64,000 nucleotides of DNA from assembly GCF_025685685.1 (NCBI RefSeq), contig NZ_JAGSYH010000007.1, positions 281,084-345,083 on the forward strand. Direction: 5' to 3'. The position numbers and the translations under genes are program-made. The notes under the pieces are model-generated. The model was not told where the DNA came from. It did no database searches and saw only the letters and a program-made list of their open reading frames with translations. Each line of letters starts with the position of its first letter. Position 1 is the first letter of the stretch. Below are positions 52,162 through 61,847 of this stretch, piece by piece. The DNA is from Acidicapsa dinghuensis (GTDB lineage Bacteria > Acidobacteriota > Terriglobia > Terriglobales > Acidobacteriaceae).

Positions 52162-54555
52162 CTAAACCCCAGCCGTCCGTGGCGGCAGCGACTCCGGCGA
52201 GCTAGCCCACTTCATGTTCGGCTCCGGCCCCATCGTCAGTTCCAAAATGCCGCCAGCCACAATCTCCGCATGGCGAATCCACGCCCGGTCAATCGCCTTC
52301 CCATTCAGCCGCGTCGACTGGATATAGATATTCCCTGCCCCATGCCCACGCGCCTCAACAGTAAAACTGCCACCCCGGTACCACTCCCGATCCAGATGAA
52401 TCGTCGCCTTGCGAAATAGCGGACTGCCCAGGATATAAATTCCATCTCCCGGACAAACCGGATAAAAACCTACTGCCCCAAGCACATACCACGCCGACAT
52501 CTGCCCCACGTCATCATTGCCGACAATGCCGTTCACATCGTTGTGATAGGCATGCTCCAGAATCTGCCGTGCCCACTTCTGCGTAAGCCACGGCTTGCCC
52601 GCATACACAAACAGATACGGAATATGGTGCACGGGCTCGTTGGAGTGGTTGTAATACGGATTCCAGCCAAAGTTTTCGGGCGTCTTCTCGAAGAAATCTT
52701 CCAGAGCACTCGCAAATTGTTCGTGGCCCATGACCTCAATCAACCCTGCAACATCATGCGGCACAAACCACGACTGCTGCAGCGGATTGCTCTCAGTGCA
52801 TCCCTGCCCAAACTCGGTCGCGCCCTTCCACGGAATCCACTTGCCATCCCTATCTTTGGCGCGCATGCTCTGCACTTCTGCGTCGTAGATCTTGCGGTAG
52901 TTCTGGCTGCGTTGCGTGAAGGTTTCCGCGTCTTCAGTCTTGCCTGTATGCTTCGCCAGCTGTCCAACACACCAATCAAAGTAGGCATTATCCAGCGTCC
53001 ATGAAACCTGGTCTGGCACAAAGCCATGCTGCATATAGAACTCGTTGTCAGGACGATTGGTTTTCGCGTCAGTTCCAGCCGCTGTCTGACGGCAGGCAGC
53101 ATACGCCTTCTCTACATCGAACTTGCGAATGCCCTTTACGTAGGCATCGAGAATGACTGATGTCGCCGGATCGCCGTCCATGCAGCCGCTGTACGCATTC
53201 ATCAGCTCCCAGCGCTCCAGATAGCCTTTGCCGCTCAGCTCAGCGAGATTCACAAGCGAGTTGATCTGATCATTGACGATCGCGGGCTTAATGAGCGTCA
53301 ACAGCGGCATCTCACCGCGATAGACATCCCAGCCGCTGAAGACGGTGCGAGGCGTAAAATCCGCGGTCTGATGGATCTTTCCGTCGCCAGCTTTATAGCG
53401 GCCATCAACATCCGTCATCGTTCGCGGATCGAGCAGTGCATGATAGAGGGCGGTCGAGAAGATCACCTCCTGCTCATGCGTGGCTCCCTCGATATCGATG
53501 GCCGAGAGCGCCGAGTCCCATTGTTTTGTAGCCTCTCTGCGCACGGCATCGAAGTCCCAGCCGGGAATATCGTGCTGGAGGTTTTTGCGCGCGCCTTCGA
53601 TATCGACGAATGAGATACCTGCCTTCGCCAGCACCTTTTCATCTTTAGCGGTGTTGAACTCCGTGAAGAAGCCTAGATGATCTGCTTCCATCTCGCGGCA
53701 GCAGTCGATAACATGCGCCTGCTGAGCGCGCCGATAAAACTCCTCGGACTGCATCTGATCGCTGACCATGCCGTCGCCGAAGTTGAACCCGCTAATGTCG
53801 ATTGTCCAGACACCGAAGCGGGTTAACGGCTTTGAGAACTCCATGCGGAAATACGCTGTATAGCTCACATGGCCGTCACCGTTGCCCCAGCCGCCACCGG
53901 AATCAGGGCATTGCATCCAGCCTTCGATTGCATTGCCGCTCACCACCTTTACGTATTGCCGTGTTGAGGTGCCTGCGATACGGCGCGCGAGATCAAGCTG
54001 AATACGCGATTGTGACGACTCGGGAAACGTGAAGCGGAGAATGCCGGCATGCGATGTCGCGGTGAGCTCGGCGCGAATCTTGTAGCGATCCAGATCGATT
54101 GCGTAATAACCCGCTTCTACTTTTTCTGTCTCGTGACGGAACGGCGAGCGCCAGCCTTCCTCGGGATGAGCAATACGGCCGCTTGCAAACTTCAATGGAC
54201 CGGTGGTCGGCATCGTCAGCAGATTGCCAAAGTCGCCGTACCAACCTACACCGCTCATGCGCGTGAAGCTGAACCCTTCGATGGTCGTGTGTTCCCAGGA
54301 ATATCCCGGAGCGTTGTCGCCACCGGTGATGGTGTCTGGCCCAAGCTGCACAAGACCAAATGGAGTGGCCGGTCCCGGATAGGTTTTGCCTTCGCCGAGC
54401 TTGGTGCTGGTGCTTGCTCCGATGAGCGGATTGATTCTGCTCGACAGACCCTCGGTGTGGCCCTCGGTTTGGGCGGCGGCATTCTTCAGATACAACGATC
54501 CGACTCCGAGAGCGGATGTGTAGAGAAATCGGCGACGAGAAAAAGGGAACGTCAA
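52162..54555 (-). CDS. GH92 alpha-mannosidase (exo-acting)
   Basis: A 797-residue exported glycoside hydrolase that removes terminal alpha-mannose, typically from N-glycans or mannans, with a calcium ion. The N-terminal signal has a twin-arginine motif (SRRRFLYTS), so it may be sent out folded by Tat. Family blocks include NPLIGASTSTKLGEGKTYPGPATPFGLVQLGPD, GYSWEHTTIEGFSFTRMSG, and near the end GNDDVGQMSAWYVLGAVGFYPVCPG with the catalytic-region acidic residues. The length is typical. The heptad-repeat frame and the alpha/beta hydrolase follow on the same strand. Confidence 0.93.
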   Translation of the reverse strand: MTFPFSRRRFLYTSALGVGSLYLKNAAAQTEGHTEGLSSRINPLIGASTSTKLGEGKTYPGPATPFGLVQLGPDTITGGDNAPGYSWEHTTIEGFSFTRMSGVGWYGDFGNLLTMPTTGPLKFASGRIAHPEEGWRSPFRHETEKVEAGYYAIDLDRYKIRAELTATSHAGILRFTFPESSQSRIQLDLARRIAGTSTRQYVKVVSGNAIEGWMQCPDSGGGWGNGDGHVSYTAYFRMEFSKPLTRFGVWTIDISGFNFGDGMVSDQMQSEEFYRRAQQAHVIDCCREMEADHLGFFTEFNTAKDEKVLAKAGISFVDIEGARKNLQHDIPGWDFDAVRREATKQWDSALSAIDIEGATHEQEVIFSTALYHALLDPRTMTDVDGRYKAGDGKIHQTADFTPRTVFSGWDVYRGEMPLLTLIKPAIVNDQINSLVNLAELSGKGYLERWELMNAYSGCMDGDPATSVILDAYVKGIRKFDVEKAYAACRQTAAGTDAKTNRPDNEFYMQHGFVPDQVSWTLDNAYFDWCVGQLAKHTGKTEDAETFTQRSQNYRKIYDAEVQSMRAKDRDGKWIPWKGATEFGQGCTESNPLQQSWFVPHDVAGLIEVMGHEQFASALEDFFEKTPENFGWNPYYNHSNEPVHHIPYLFVYAGKPWLTQKWARQILEHAYHNDVNGIVGNDDVGQMSAWYVLGAVGFYPVCPGDGIYILGSPLFRKATIHLDREWYRGGSFTVEARGHGAGNIYIQSTRLNGKAIDRAWIRHAEIVAGGILELTMGPEPNMKWASSPESLPPRTAGV

Positions 54556-54664
54556 CGGGTGCTCCTATGCAGTTCTTCGAAAGAAATCAATGCGATTGTC
54601 AGTGTAGCGTGGCTATGCTGCCACCATTTCATTTCGAGTCAGGATTGGCTGAATTCGGAGTAGG

Positions 54665-55207
54665 ATGTTCGGCATGGGTGAACCAGAGCGCGACGCTATC
54701 GATATCTACTTCCTTTTGTACCCGATGCTGGATGCTGGCCAGAAGGAGACTTCTGAAGGACGGAAAGCACATCAACTTGCGCAGAAATACCGCACATTCA
54801 GCAGGGACTCGGACAATCTTGCGGCCTTCGCCAGGATCGTACACATGATCGAGCGGCAACTGTTGGAAGAGCGGCGACTGCTCAAGAAGAAAGGTGCAGA
54901 ACAGGAGATGCTGGTGCAGCGTCTTGAGACGTATCACTCGATTGTCCGCATGTTGACGATCGGGCACGATTTCGAAGATTCATCGATTGGCTGGACTGAC
55001 TATCCAATGCAGAAATTGCCGTCTGAGCTAGAGGCACCGAAGGCTGCCGCGCCACCAAAGAAAGCGAAACTAGCAAAAGCCAAAACCGAAAAGGCGACGC
55101 GCCCTGCAAAGAAGCAGTCAACAAAAGCAGCGCCCAAAAAGTCCGCGGTTAAAACCGCGAGGAGACGAACCGTTGGATCACGCTCTACAAAGGCGACTAA
55201 GGCATAA
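54665..55207 (+). CDS. Hypothetical protein with histone-H1-like tail
   Basis: A 180-residue protein with two parts. Residues 1-115 are helical and charged (LAAFARIVHMIERQLLEERRLLKKKG, ETYHSIVRMLTIGHDFED). Residues 118-180 are lysine-, alanine- and proline-rich with PKKAKLAKAKTEKAT, KKQSTKAAPKKSAVK and a basic RSTKATKA end, like histone H1 or AlgP/HU-tail proteins that bind DNA. A good GGAG lies four bases before ATG 54665. I do not recognise the N-terminal part; a nucleoid or nucleic-acid binding role is an inference from the tail. It is divergent from GH92 and convergent with the GH16 gene. Confidence 0.65.
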   Translation: MFGMGEPERDAIDIYFLLYPMLDAGQKETSEGRKAHQLAQKYRTFSRDSDNLAAFARIVHMIERQLLEERRLLKKKGAEQEMLVQRLETYHSIVRMLTIGHDFEDSSIGWTDYPMQKLPSELEAPKAAAPPKKAKLAKAKTEKATRPAKKQSTKAAPKKSAVKTARRRTVGSRSTKATKA

Positions 55208-55288
55208 GCGAACGCGTGTGCCAAAGCGCTGGGCAAAGGTTTCTCTCCTGACGATCTGGCAAAGCATGCTATGGCCGGAAATCTAAGA

Positions 55289-56422
55289 TTACGGCGCGTA
55301 GAAACGCACGTAATCCACGAGAAGCGACTGCGGAAACGTGGTGGATGTGTTGGGACTACCGGGCCAGTCGCCGCCGATTGCCAGATTGAGGATGATGAAG
55401 TTACTGGTGCCTGAATCGAAAGGCCACACCGCACCGCTGAGATTTGCGAGGCTGGCCGGATTGGTGTAAGTCACATAAGGGTTCGTGGGATCGTCCACAT
55501 AGTAGGCGACAGACCCTTTTTTCCAGATCATGCCGTAGGTATGCCAGCCTGCGGCTATCTCTCCGGCGGGAAAGTGGAAGACGGTTCCCAGGCCAGTACT
55601 GCCGGTAAAGCCTGTGCCGTGTACGGAGCCTTCATTCCAGTCGGGGGTCGTAGCGGCGTTGACACGCTCCATGATGTCCTGCTCGCCGCAAGCCGGCCAA
55701 TTCACATGATCGATGTTGTTGCCTAGCGCCCAGAAAGCGGGCCACAGGCCCTGCGCTTCGGGGACCCAGATGCGCGCTTCCAAGCGTCCGTACTGCACGC
55801 TGAAGAGGCCCTGCGTTTTCATGCGCGCTGAGGTGTAGACTCCTGTGCTGGGTTGCTGCGACACGATGTGCAGATAGCCGTCTGTCCCGACATAGGCGCT
55901 GGGATGAGTTGGATCGCAGGGTGAGGCGTTCGATCCCCAGGCGCAATAGGTCTCCAATTCGTTGTTGCCAAAGCCGCTGTTACCGGTGTCGTAAGTCCAG
56001 ATGGCAGGGTTGGGTTGTTGATTGCTGCCGGTCGTATTCGTGAACTCGTCACTCCAGACAAGCGTGCCGGATTGGATATTGGGCGAAAAGGTCTGGGTCG
56101 TGACGGCGCTGTCGGTTTGGCCGGAGCGTGTGGCGTAGGCTTTGAGCGTCAGGTTTGACGCAATTAAAAATGGCGCCGCGTAGATGGCGGAGGACGCTGT
56201 GGGAGCAGTTCCGTCGACGGTGTAGTAAATGGTGGCGCCGGAGGTGGTGGTTGAAAGGCTCACGATCTGCGCGCCTGCGTGTGCCGCATAGGTTGTCACT
56301 GCAGGCGCGGTTGCGTTCGCCGGTGTTGTTGAGGACGACGTACTACCGTTGCTGCTACCACAGCCGCAGACTGCAGCCACCAGAGCCATCACTAAGCCAG
56401 AAATCATTGGACCTGCCCGCAT
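55289..56422 (-). CDS. GH16 endo-beta-glucanase-like lipoprotein
   Basis: About 377 residues. A lipoprotein-type signal peptide (GLVMALVAAVCGCG) is followed by a Ser/Thr linker, a chitobiase-type C-terminal domain fold (~40-105, TTSGATIYYTVDGTAPTASS) and the GH16 catalytic domain (~110-377). The catalytic motif is ACGEQDIMER (E-x-D-x-x-E form); WSDEFTN opens the domain and WHTYGMIWKKGSVAYYVDD lies on the concave face. It likely hydrolyses beta-1,3- or mixed-linkage glucans such as laminarin or lichenan. The start is unsure; ATG 56479 and TTG 56503 are in frame but have no ribosome site. Confidence 0.86.
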   Translation of the reverse strand: MRAGPMISGLVMALVAAVCGCGSSNGSTSSSTTPANATAPAVTTYAAHAGAQIVSLSTTTSGATIYYTVDGTAPTASSAIYAAPFLIASNLTLKAYATRSGQTDSAVTTQTFSPNIQSGTLVWSDEFTNTTGSNQQPNPAIWTYDTGNSGFGNNELETYCAWGSNASPCDPTHPSAYVGTDGYLHIVSQQPSTGVYTSARMKTQGLFSVQYGRLEARIWVPEAQGLWPAFWALGNNIDHVNWPACGEQDIMERVNAATTPDWNEGSVHGTGFTGSTGLGTVFHFPAGEIAAGWHTYGMIWKKGSVAYYVDDPTNPYVTYTNPASLANLSGAVWPFDSGTSNFIILNLAIGGDWPGSPNTSTTFPQSLLVDYVRFYAP

Positions 56423-56565
56423 GCCATTGACCGTGCTGTCTCCGAAACCGAGCTGCGGAGCGTCATGGATTTGTAGCATTCGAAGAGAAACACCGTCAAT
56501 CAAACGATTAAGCTATCCGGATTAGCCGATCGAGCGATGATGCAACGTCATCATTGCTGACCGGT

Positions 56566-57606
56566 TTATAGATCTGCTGCAGGTTCGGGGAAGAACTGGC
56601 GGAAGGCCTGTTGTGCGCGTTCGCTTCGAGAACGGGCCACGCATTGCGCGATGCGTAAGCGCACGTCAGACGAGGCATAGACGCGGCTGAGCGCCTCGAG
56701 CGCGGAGGCTGCCTGGCGCGGGTCACGCTCGATCAAGCCAAGCAGAAATTCCAGGCTCTCCTGAGTACGTGAGACGGCGATAGCCTGGTCAAGGATGGAA
56801 ACGAACCAGGGGTCAGCCCCGTAGCGACGGCGGTCGATGAGCGCCTGAACGGCGGCGGAATCATGCGTTTCCGCCAAGGCGAACGCGGCTTCTGATGCGG
56901 CCTCTTCGCCGTGGTCAAGAAAGTCGGCAACGAGCGAGATGGTGCCGAGGCGATCGTTGTTCTGCATCCTGAGCAGCGCAGAGAAACACGCGCCAAGAAC
57001 CTCAGGCTCCTCTTTACGCAACAGCACGCGAAGCTTGAGCAGCAAAGCAGACGAGACGCCGCCAACCTGGCCAACGGCACGCACTGCTTCGATGCGGACG
57101 GTCTTGTCCGGGTCGAGCATCGGTTCGAGAAGGATATTGAGTAGCGCAGCTTCGGTGAGTTCGGAGCACTCGACAAGAACCTGGGCGCAAGTAGCACGGA
57201 GCGCGCCGGCGGTATCTGACTGTCCGCCCCAGACTGGCTCTTCCTGAAAATGGCGAAGGCCGCGCAGGTAAACGGCAGCATCGCGGCAGCCGAGTTTGAC
57301 CAGAGCTTTTACCAACGCATTCTTGGCCCAGCACTGGGGGTCACGCTTAACGGGGTCAATAAGAAAACGATCGAAAGCCGCAAGGATTTGCGGAAGCAGC
57401 CCGGTTACTTCGTGCTCGGCTACGAGCTTCGCTACTTTCGCAACGAGGTAGTTATTCTCGCTCTCAAGGGTACGGCGAAGACGTGCGATGTCGGCTTCAT
57501 CGGGCGTGCGGCCGCTCATGGACTCGAGAATAGCCAGCTCGCGTTCAAAGGATCGATGCACGGGCATTCGGACTCGTGTCTGGCTACCGGACGTTTTTTC
57601 CGACAT
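56566..57606 (-). CDS. HEAT-repeat protein
   Basis: A 346-residue alpha-solenoid protein of HEAT/PBS-lyase-like repeats: LVAKVAKLVAEHE, NALVKALVKLGCRDAAVYL, VRIEAVRAVGQVGG, LGACFSALLRM, and DPRQAASALEALSRVYASSDVR. ATG 57606 has GGAG nine bases upstream; ATG 57615 is in frame. Such scaffolds bind partner proteins; the partner is unknown. It follows the C-terminal metH gene on the same strand but 282 bp away, so it probably has its own promoter. Confidence 0.8.
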   Translation of the reverse strand: MSEKTSGSQTRVRMPVHRSFERELAILESMSGRTPDEADIARLRRTLESENNYLVAKVAKLVAEHEVTGLLPQILAAFDRFLIDPVKRDPQCWAKNALVKALVKLGCRDAAVYLRGLRHFQEEPVWGGQSDTAGALRATCAQVLVECSELTEAALLNILLEPMLDPDKTVRIEAVRAVGQVGGVSSALLLKLRVLLRKEEPEVLGACFSALLRMQNNDRLGTISLVADFLDHGEEAASEAAFALAETHDSAAVQALIDRRRYGADPWFVSILDQAIAVSRTQESLEFLLGLIERDPRQAASALEALSRVYASSDVRLRIAQCVARSRSERAQQAFRQFFPEPAADL

Positions 57607-57888
57607 CAGATTCATCTCCAAATACCTCGCGACGAGCAAACGCTAAGGCAACGAAAATCCCATAAATGCGGAACGCAGTCTTCGTTGGGAACTATGTGAT
57701 CGATATCCGACGTCTATTCGACACGGTTTCCCTGCGCCTTCCCCCGAAGGCACCCATAGGCCTCAACTTTACACAGAACTTCGCCTGTGCTGCCTGCTTT
57801 CGGCTCCAAAGTATGAAGCTGTAGTAAAAGGGTACCGCGAACGGCCATCGTTTCGAAGAAAAAGTAATTAAGCTGCCAAATGCCTGGA

Positions 57889-60627
57889 TCAGCGGGCCGG
57901 ATCGTAGCCGAGATTGGGTCCGAGCCAGCGCTCAACCTCGGCCACTGGCATCTGTTTGCGGCGTGCGTAGTCTTCGGTCTGATCGCGGGCTATTTTGCCG
58001 AGGCTGAAGTATTTGGCCTCAGGATGGGCGAAGTAAAGACCGCTTACACTCGATCCGGGCCACATGGCGAAGGACTCGGTGAGCTGGATGCCTGTGCTGG
58101 GCTCAACCGAGAGCAGATGCCAGAGAGTTCCCTTTTCAGTGTGGTCGGGGCAGGCAGGGTAGCCGGCCGCAGGACGGATGCCGCGATACTGCTCCTGAAT
58201 GAGCTCGGCGGGAGCGAGATTCTCTGAGCGACCATAGCCCCACTCATCGCGGACACGCTTGTGGAGGCACTCTGCAAAAGCCTCGGCGAGGCGGTCGGCG
58301 ATAGCCTCGGCCATGATGGCGTTGTAGTCGTCATGCGCAGCTTTGAAGCCGTCGCAAAGCTCACGCAGGCCGATACCCGTAGTGACGGCGAAGGCACCGA
58401 TGTGATCAGCGAGACCGGTTTCTGCGGGAGCGATAAAGTCTGAGAGCGAACGGCAGGGCTCGGACGCGTCGCGGTCGGGTTGCTGACGAAGGAAGTGGAA
58501 ACGGTCTAGCACCTGGGTGCGCGATTCGCCGGTGTAGAGATCTACATCATCACCGACGGAGTTGGCAGGAAACAGGCCGTACACGCCGCGTGCGGTAATG
58601 AGTTTCTCCGCGATGACGCGATCGAGCAGAGCGTTGGCTTCGGTAAAGATCTGGCGCGCCTGCTGACCTTGTTTTTCGTCGTCGAGGATGCGCGGATAGA
58701 CGCCTTTGAGCTCCCAGGTATGGAAGAACGGAGTCCAGTCGATGTATTCGCGGAGGGTCGAGAGCGGGAAATCTTCGAGGACGCGGACACCGGTGAATTC
58801 GGGCTGAGGAATATCTTCGCTACGCCAGGTGATCGGCGTGCGGCGCTCACGGGCGGTCTCGATCGGTATAAGTTTCAGCGTCGGTGCAGCATGCTTCTTG
58901 CGGATCGCGTCGTAGCTGGCACGATGCTCGGCGATGAAGGCATCGCGACTCTCATCACTGAGCAGGCTGGTGGTAACGGGCACGGCACGGCTGGCGTCGA
59001 GAACGTGCACTACGGGCTGGCTGTAGTGAGGAGCGATCTTGATGGCGGTGTGTGCGCGGCTGGTGGTGGCTCCGCCGATGAGGAGTGGAAGGCGAAAGCT
59101 CTGGCGCTCCATTTCGCGGGCAACGTGAACCATTTCGTCGAGTGAGGGGGTGATGAGACCGCTGAGGCCGATGACGTCGGCTTTCTCAGACTTTGCGCGT
59201 TCGAGGATCTTTTCGGCGGGGACCATGACGCCCATGTCGATGACTTCGTAGTTGTTGCAGGCGAGGACTACGCCGACGATGTTTTTGCCGATGTCGTGTA
59301 CATCGCCTTTGACGGTGGCGAGGACGATCTTGCCTTGGGTCTTTACGGCATAGCCAGCTTCGGCCATGGCGGCTTTTTCGGCTTCCATGAAAGGCGTGAG
59401 CCAGGCTACGGCTTTCTTCATGACGCGGGCGGATTTAACGACTTGAGGCAGGAACATTTTGCCTGCACCGAAGAGGTCGCCGACGACGCCCATGCCATCC
59501 ATCAGGGGCCCTTCGATCACCAGCAACGGGCGGCCTAGCTTGAGGCGCGCTTCTTCGGTATCGGCGTCGATGTAGGTGTCGATGCCTTTGACCAGTGCAT
59601 GAGAGAGACGCTCTTCGACAGTGCCGTTGCGCCACTCTTCGGTTTTCTTTTCGGCAGTCCCGGTTGAAGCGCTTGAAGCTTTGAGAGCTTCGCCGAATTC
59701 GACAAGGCGCTCGGTGGCGTCGGGGCGGCGATTGAGCAGGACATCTTCGACGAGAACTTTCAGCTCGGGCTCGATCTCTTCGTAGATCTCAAGCTGACCG
59801 GCGTTGACGATGCCCATGTCGAGGCCGGCGCCGATCGCGTGATACAGGAAGGCGGCGTGCATGGCTTCGCGGACTTTGTTGTTGCCGCGGAAGCTGAAGG
59901 AGATGTTGGAGACACCGCCGCTGACTTTGGCATGCGGCAGGTTGGCCTTGATCCAGCGCGTGGCTTCGATGAAGTCGACAGCGTAATTGTTGTGCTCTTC
60001 CATACCGGTAGCGACGGTAAGGATATTGGGATCGAAGATGATGTCTTCGGCGGGAAAGCCGATTTCGTCAACGAGCATCCGATAGGCGCGCTCGCAGATA
60101 CGAATCCTGTCAGCGAATGTAGCGGCTTGTCCCTGCTCGTCAAATGCCATGACGACGGCCGCCGCACCGTACTTGAGAATGGTGGCTGCCTGCTGGCGAA
60201 ATTTCTCCTCGCCCTCTTTGAGTGAGATGGAGTTGACGATGCCTTTGCCCTGCATGCACTTGAGCCCGGCAACGATAACCTCCCACTTGGAGGAGTCGAT
60301 CATGAAGGGAGCTTTTGCAACTTCGGGCTCGCTGGCGAGCAACAACAGGAATCGCTGCATGGCGGCGACGCCATCGATCATGCCCTCGTCCATGCAGATA
60401 TCGACGACGTTTGCGCCGTTTTCCACCTGCTGACGGGCAATGGCTACTGCCTCTTCATATTTGCCGTCTTTGATGAGCTTGGCGAAGCGGGGCGAGCCGG
60501 CGACGTTGGTGCGTTCGCCGATCATCATAAAGACGCCGCGCTGCTGCGTGAACGGCTGTGAACCAGAGAGTCGAAGTGGCCTGAAGGCTATCTCGGTTGA
60601 GAATTCAGTATCTGCGAGCTGACTCAT
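57889..60627 (-). CDS. metH: Methionine synthase, folate/cobalamin/activation part (split MetH)
   Basis: A 912-residue protein holding the last three MetH modules. Residues ~25-290 are the pterin-binding barrel (MMIGERTNVAGSPRFAKLI, IDSSKWEVI, SGGVSNISFSFRGN). Residues ~350-640 form the cobalamin module with the B12-ligand motif KGDVHDIGKNIVGVVLACN. Residues ~650-900 are the SAM-dependent reactivation domain (HTWELKGVYPRIL, RPAAGYPACPDHTEK). It starts at ATG 60627, overlapping the stop of the upstream homocysteine-binding gene by ATGA. Together the two give the full B12-dependent enzyme. An Ala/Ser-rich linker replaces the usual joining helix around residue 320. Confidence 0.93.
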   Translation of the reverse strand: MSQLADTEFSTEIAFRPLRLSGSQPFTQQRGVFMMIGERTNVAGSPRFAKLIKDGKYEEAVAIARQQVENGANVVDICMDEGMIDGVAAMQRFLLLLASEPEVAKAPFMIDSSKWEVIVAGLKCMQGKGIVNSISLKEGEEKFRQQAATILKYGAAAVVMAFDEQGQAATFADRIRICERAYRMLVDEIGFPAEDIIFDPNILTVATGMEEHNNYAVDFIEATRWIKANLPHAKVSGGVSNISFSFRGNNKVREAMHAAFLYHAIGAGLDMGIVNAGQLEIYEEIEPELKVLVEDVLLNRRPDATERLVEFGEALKASSASTGTAEKKTEEWRNGTVEERLSHALVKGIDTYIDADTEEARLKLGRPLLVIEGPLMDGMGVVGDLFGAGKMFLPQVVKSARVMKKAVAWLTPFMEAEKAAMAEAGYAVKTQGKIVLATVKGDVHDIGKNIVGVVLACNNYEVIDMGVMVPAEKILERAKSEKADVIGLSGLITPSLDEMVHVAREMERQSFRLPLLIGGATTSRAHTAIKIAPHYSQPVVHVLDASRAVPVTTSLLSDESRDAFIAEHRASYDAIRKKHAAPTLKLIPIETARERRTPITWRSEDIPQPEFTGVRVLEDFPLSTLREYIDWTPFFHTWELKGVYPRILDDEKQGQQARQIFTEANALLDRVIAEKLITARGVYGLFPANSVGDDVDLYTGESRTQVLDRFHFLRQQPDRDASEPCRSLSDFIAPAETGLADHIGAFAVTTGIGLRELCDGFKAAHDDYNAIMAEAIADRLAEAFAECLHKRVRDEWGYGRSENLAPAELIQEQYRGIRPAAGYPACPDHTEKGTLWHLLSVEPSTGIQLTESFAMWPGSSVSGLYFAHPEAKYFSLGKIARDQTEDYARRKQMPVAEVERWLGPNLGYDPAR

Positions 60628-61754
60628 GCGGCGTTTTCACCCAACTGACTCGCACGGCGTGCATCGAGTGGACGCGGAGCAACACCTTCGAGAGCTTTGG
60701 CGATCGCGGCGATATGCTGGGGGGTATTGCCGCAGCAACCGCCCGCGATGTTGATGAGACCATCCTTGCCGAATCCTCCGAGGAAGCGAGCCATGTCTTT
60801 GGGCTCGAGATCAAAGCCGGTGGGCGAGAGTGGGTTGGGCAGGCCTGCGTTCGGATAGCAGGAGATGGCGACGTCGGCCTTCTCGGAGAGTTCTTCGAGG
60901 AACGGATACATGAGGTCAGGACCGAGCGAGCAATTGAGCCCAACAGACAGCGGACGCGCGTGCTCTACTGCATTCCAAAAGGCTTCGACGGTCTGCGCGG
61001 AGATCATGGTTTCTCCGCCACGGCCTACGGCTGCGGAGATCATGACGGGCAGTTCTTTTTCGCCGGTAAGACCATCTTCGTCGAAGACTTCACGGATAGC
61101 GACGAGGGCAGCCTTGGCGTTGAGCGAATCGAAGATGGTTTCGACGAGTAGAAGATCGGAACCGCCAGCGATGAGTGCGCGGACCTGTTCGGCATAAGCT
61201 GTTTTGACCTGATCGAAGGTGACGACGCGGAAGCCGGGATCATCTGCATCGGGGGAGTTTGAGAGCGAAACAGTGAGGGGACCGATAGCTCCGGCGACGA
61301 AGCGCTGTCGGCCGGTCTCGTTGGCGACGCGATCAGCCCACTCGCGGCACTGGCGAGCGGATTGCTCGTTGATTTCCCACGCGAGGCTGCTGAGCGACTT
61401 GTCTTCGATGATCTTCTGGTAGAACTCAGGATCTTTGCGGCCGCCGTGTTCGCGCGGATCATCCACGAAGAATTCGCTTTGCGAGATGCTCGTAGCGCCG
61501 AAGGTGTTGGTCTCGATGATGTCCGCACCTGCATCGAGGAAACGGCGGTGAATATCACCGATCATCTTTGGCTGCGTCAGCGAAAAGAGATCTCCATTGT
61601 TGAGAAGATCCTTCTTCGAGTCTTTGAAGCGATCGCCGCGGATATCCGCCTCAGCCATGCTGTAGGTGCGAATGGTTGTGCCCATCGCGCCATCAATGAT
61701 GGCGATGCGGCTTTCGAGCACCTTTTGCAGAGGATGTTTGCGGACTGGCTTCAT
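60624..61754 (-). CDS. Methionine synthase, homocysteine-binding part (split MetH)
   Basis: A 376-residue zinc-dependent homocysteine S-methyltransferase module, equal to the first domain of full-length MetH. Signature blocks are IIDGAMGTTIRTY, ADIIETNTFGATSISQ, the zinc-binding Cys in VGLNCSLGP and the Cys pair in IAGGCCGNTPQHI. It ends with TGA overlapping the ATG of the next gene by four bases (ATGA), so the two parts are translationally coupled. The missing folate and cobalamin modules are in the following gene. Confidence 0.93.
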   Translation of the reverse strand: MKPVRKHPLQKVLESRIAIIDGAMGTTIRTYSMAEADIRGDRFKDSKKDLLNNGDLFSLTQPKMIGDIHRRFLDAGADIIETNTFGATSISQSEFFVDDPREHGGRKDPEFYQKIIEDKSLSSLAWEINEQSARQCREWADRVANETGRQRFVAGAIGPLTVSLSNSPDADDPGFRVVTFDQVKTAYAEQVRALIAGGSDLLLVETIFDSLNAKAALVAIREVFDEDGLTGEKELPVMISAAVGRGGETMISAQTVEAFWNAVEHARPLSVGLNCSLGPDLMYPFLEELSEKADVAISCYPNAGLPNPLSPTGFDLEPKDMARFLGGFGKDGLINIAGGCCGNTPQHIAAIAKALEGVAPRPLDARRASQLGENAA

Positions 61755-61804
61755 GGTTGATCCCTGATTGATTCCTGAAGTTAGAACAAAGAATCCCTTA
61801 GTTG

Positions 61805-61810
61805 ATTATA
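61805..61810 (-). promoter_or_regulatory. Possible -10 box of the split metH operon
   Basis: Perfect TATAAT on the minus strand (61805-61810), about 50 bases ahead of the homocysteine-binding gene start. The expected -35 region (near 61828-61833) has only weak matches, so the promoter is tentative. The leader is too short for a cobalamin or SAM riboswitch. Confidence 0.4.
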
Positions 61811-61847
61811 CGTTCCCGTGTTCCTTACAGTGCGACGCCAGCAATGG

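Noticed and set aside
61755..61847. A cobalamin or SAM riboswitch ahead of the split metH operon
   Set aside because: The gap is only 93 bp and contains no conserved B12-box or SAM-aptamer elements that I could recognise.
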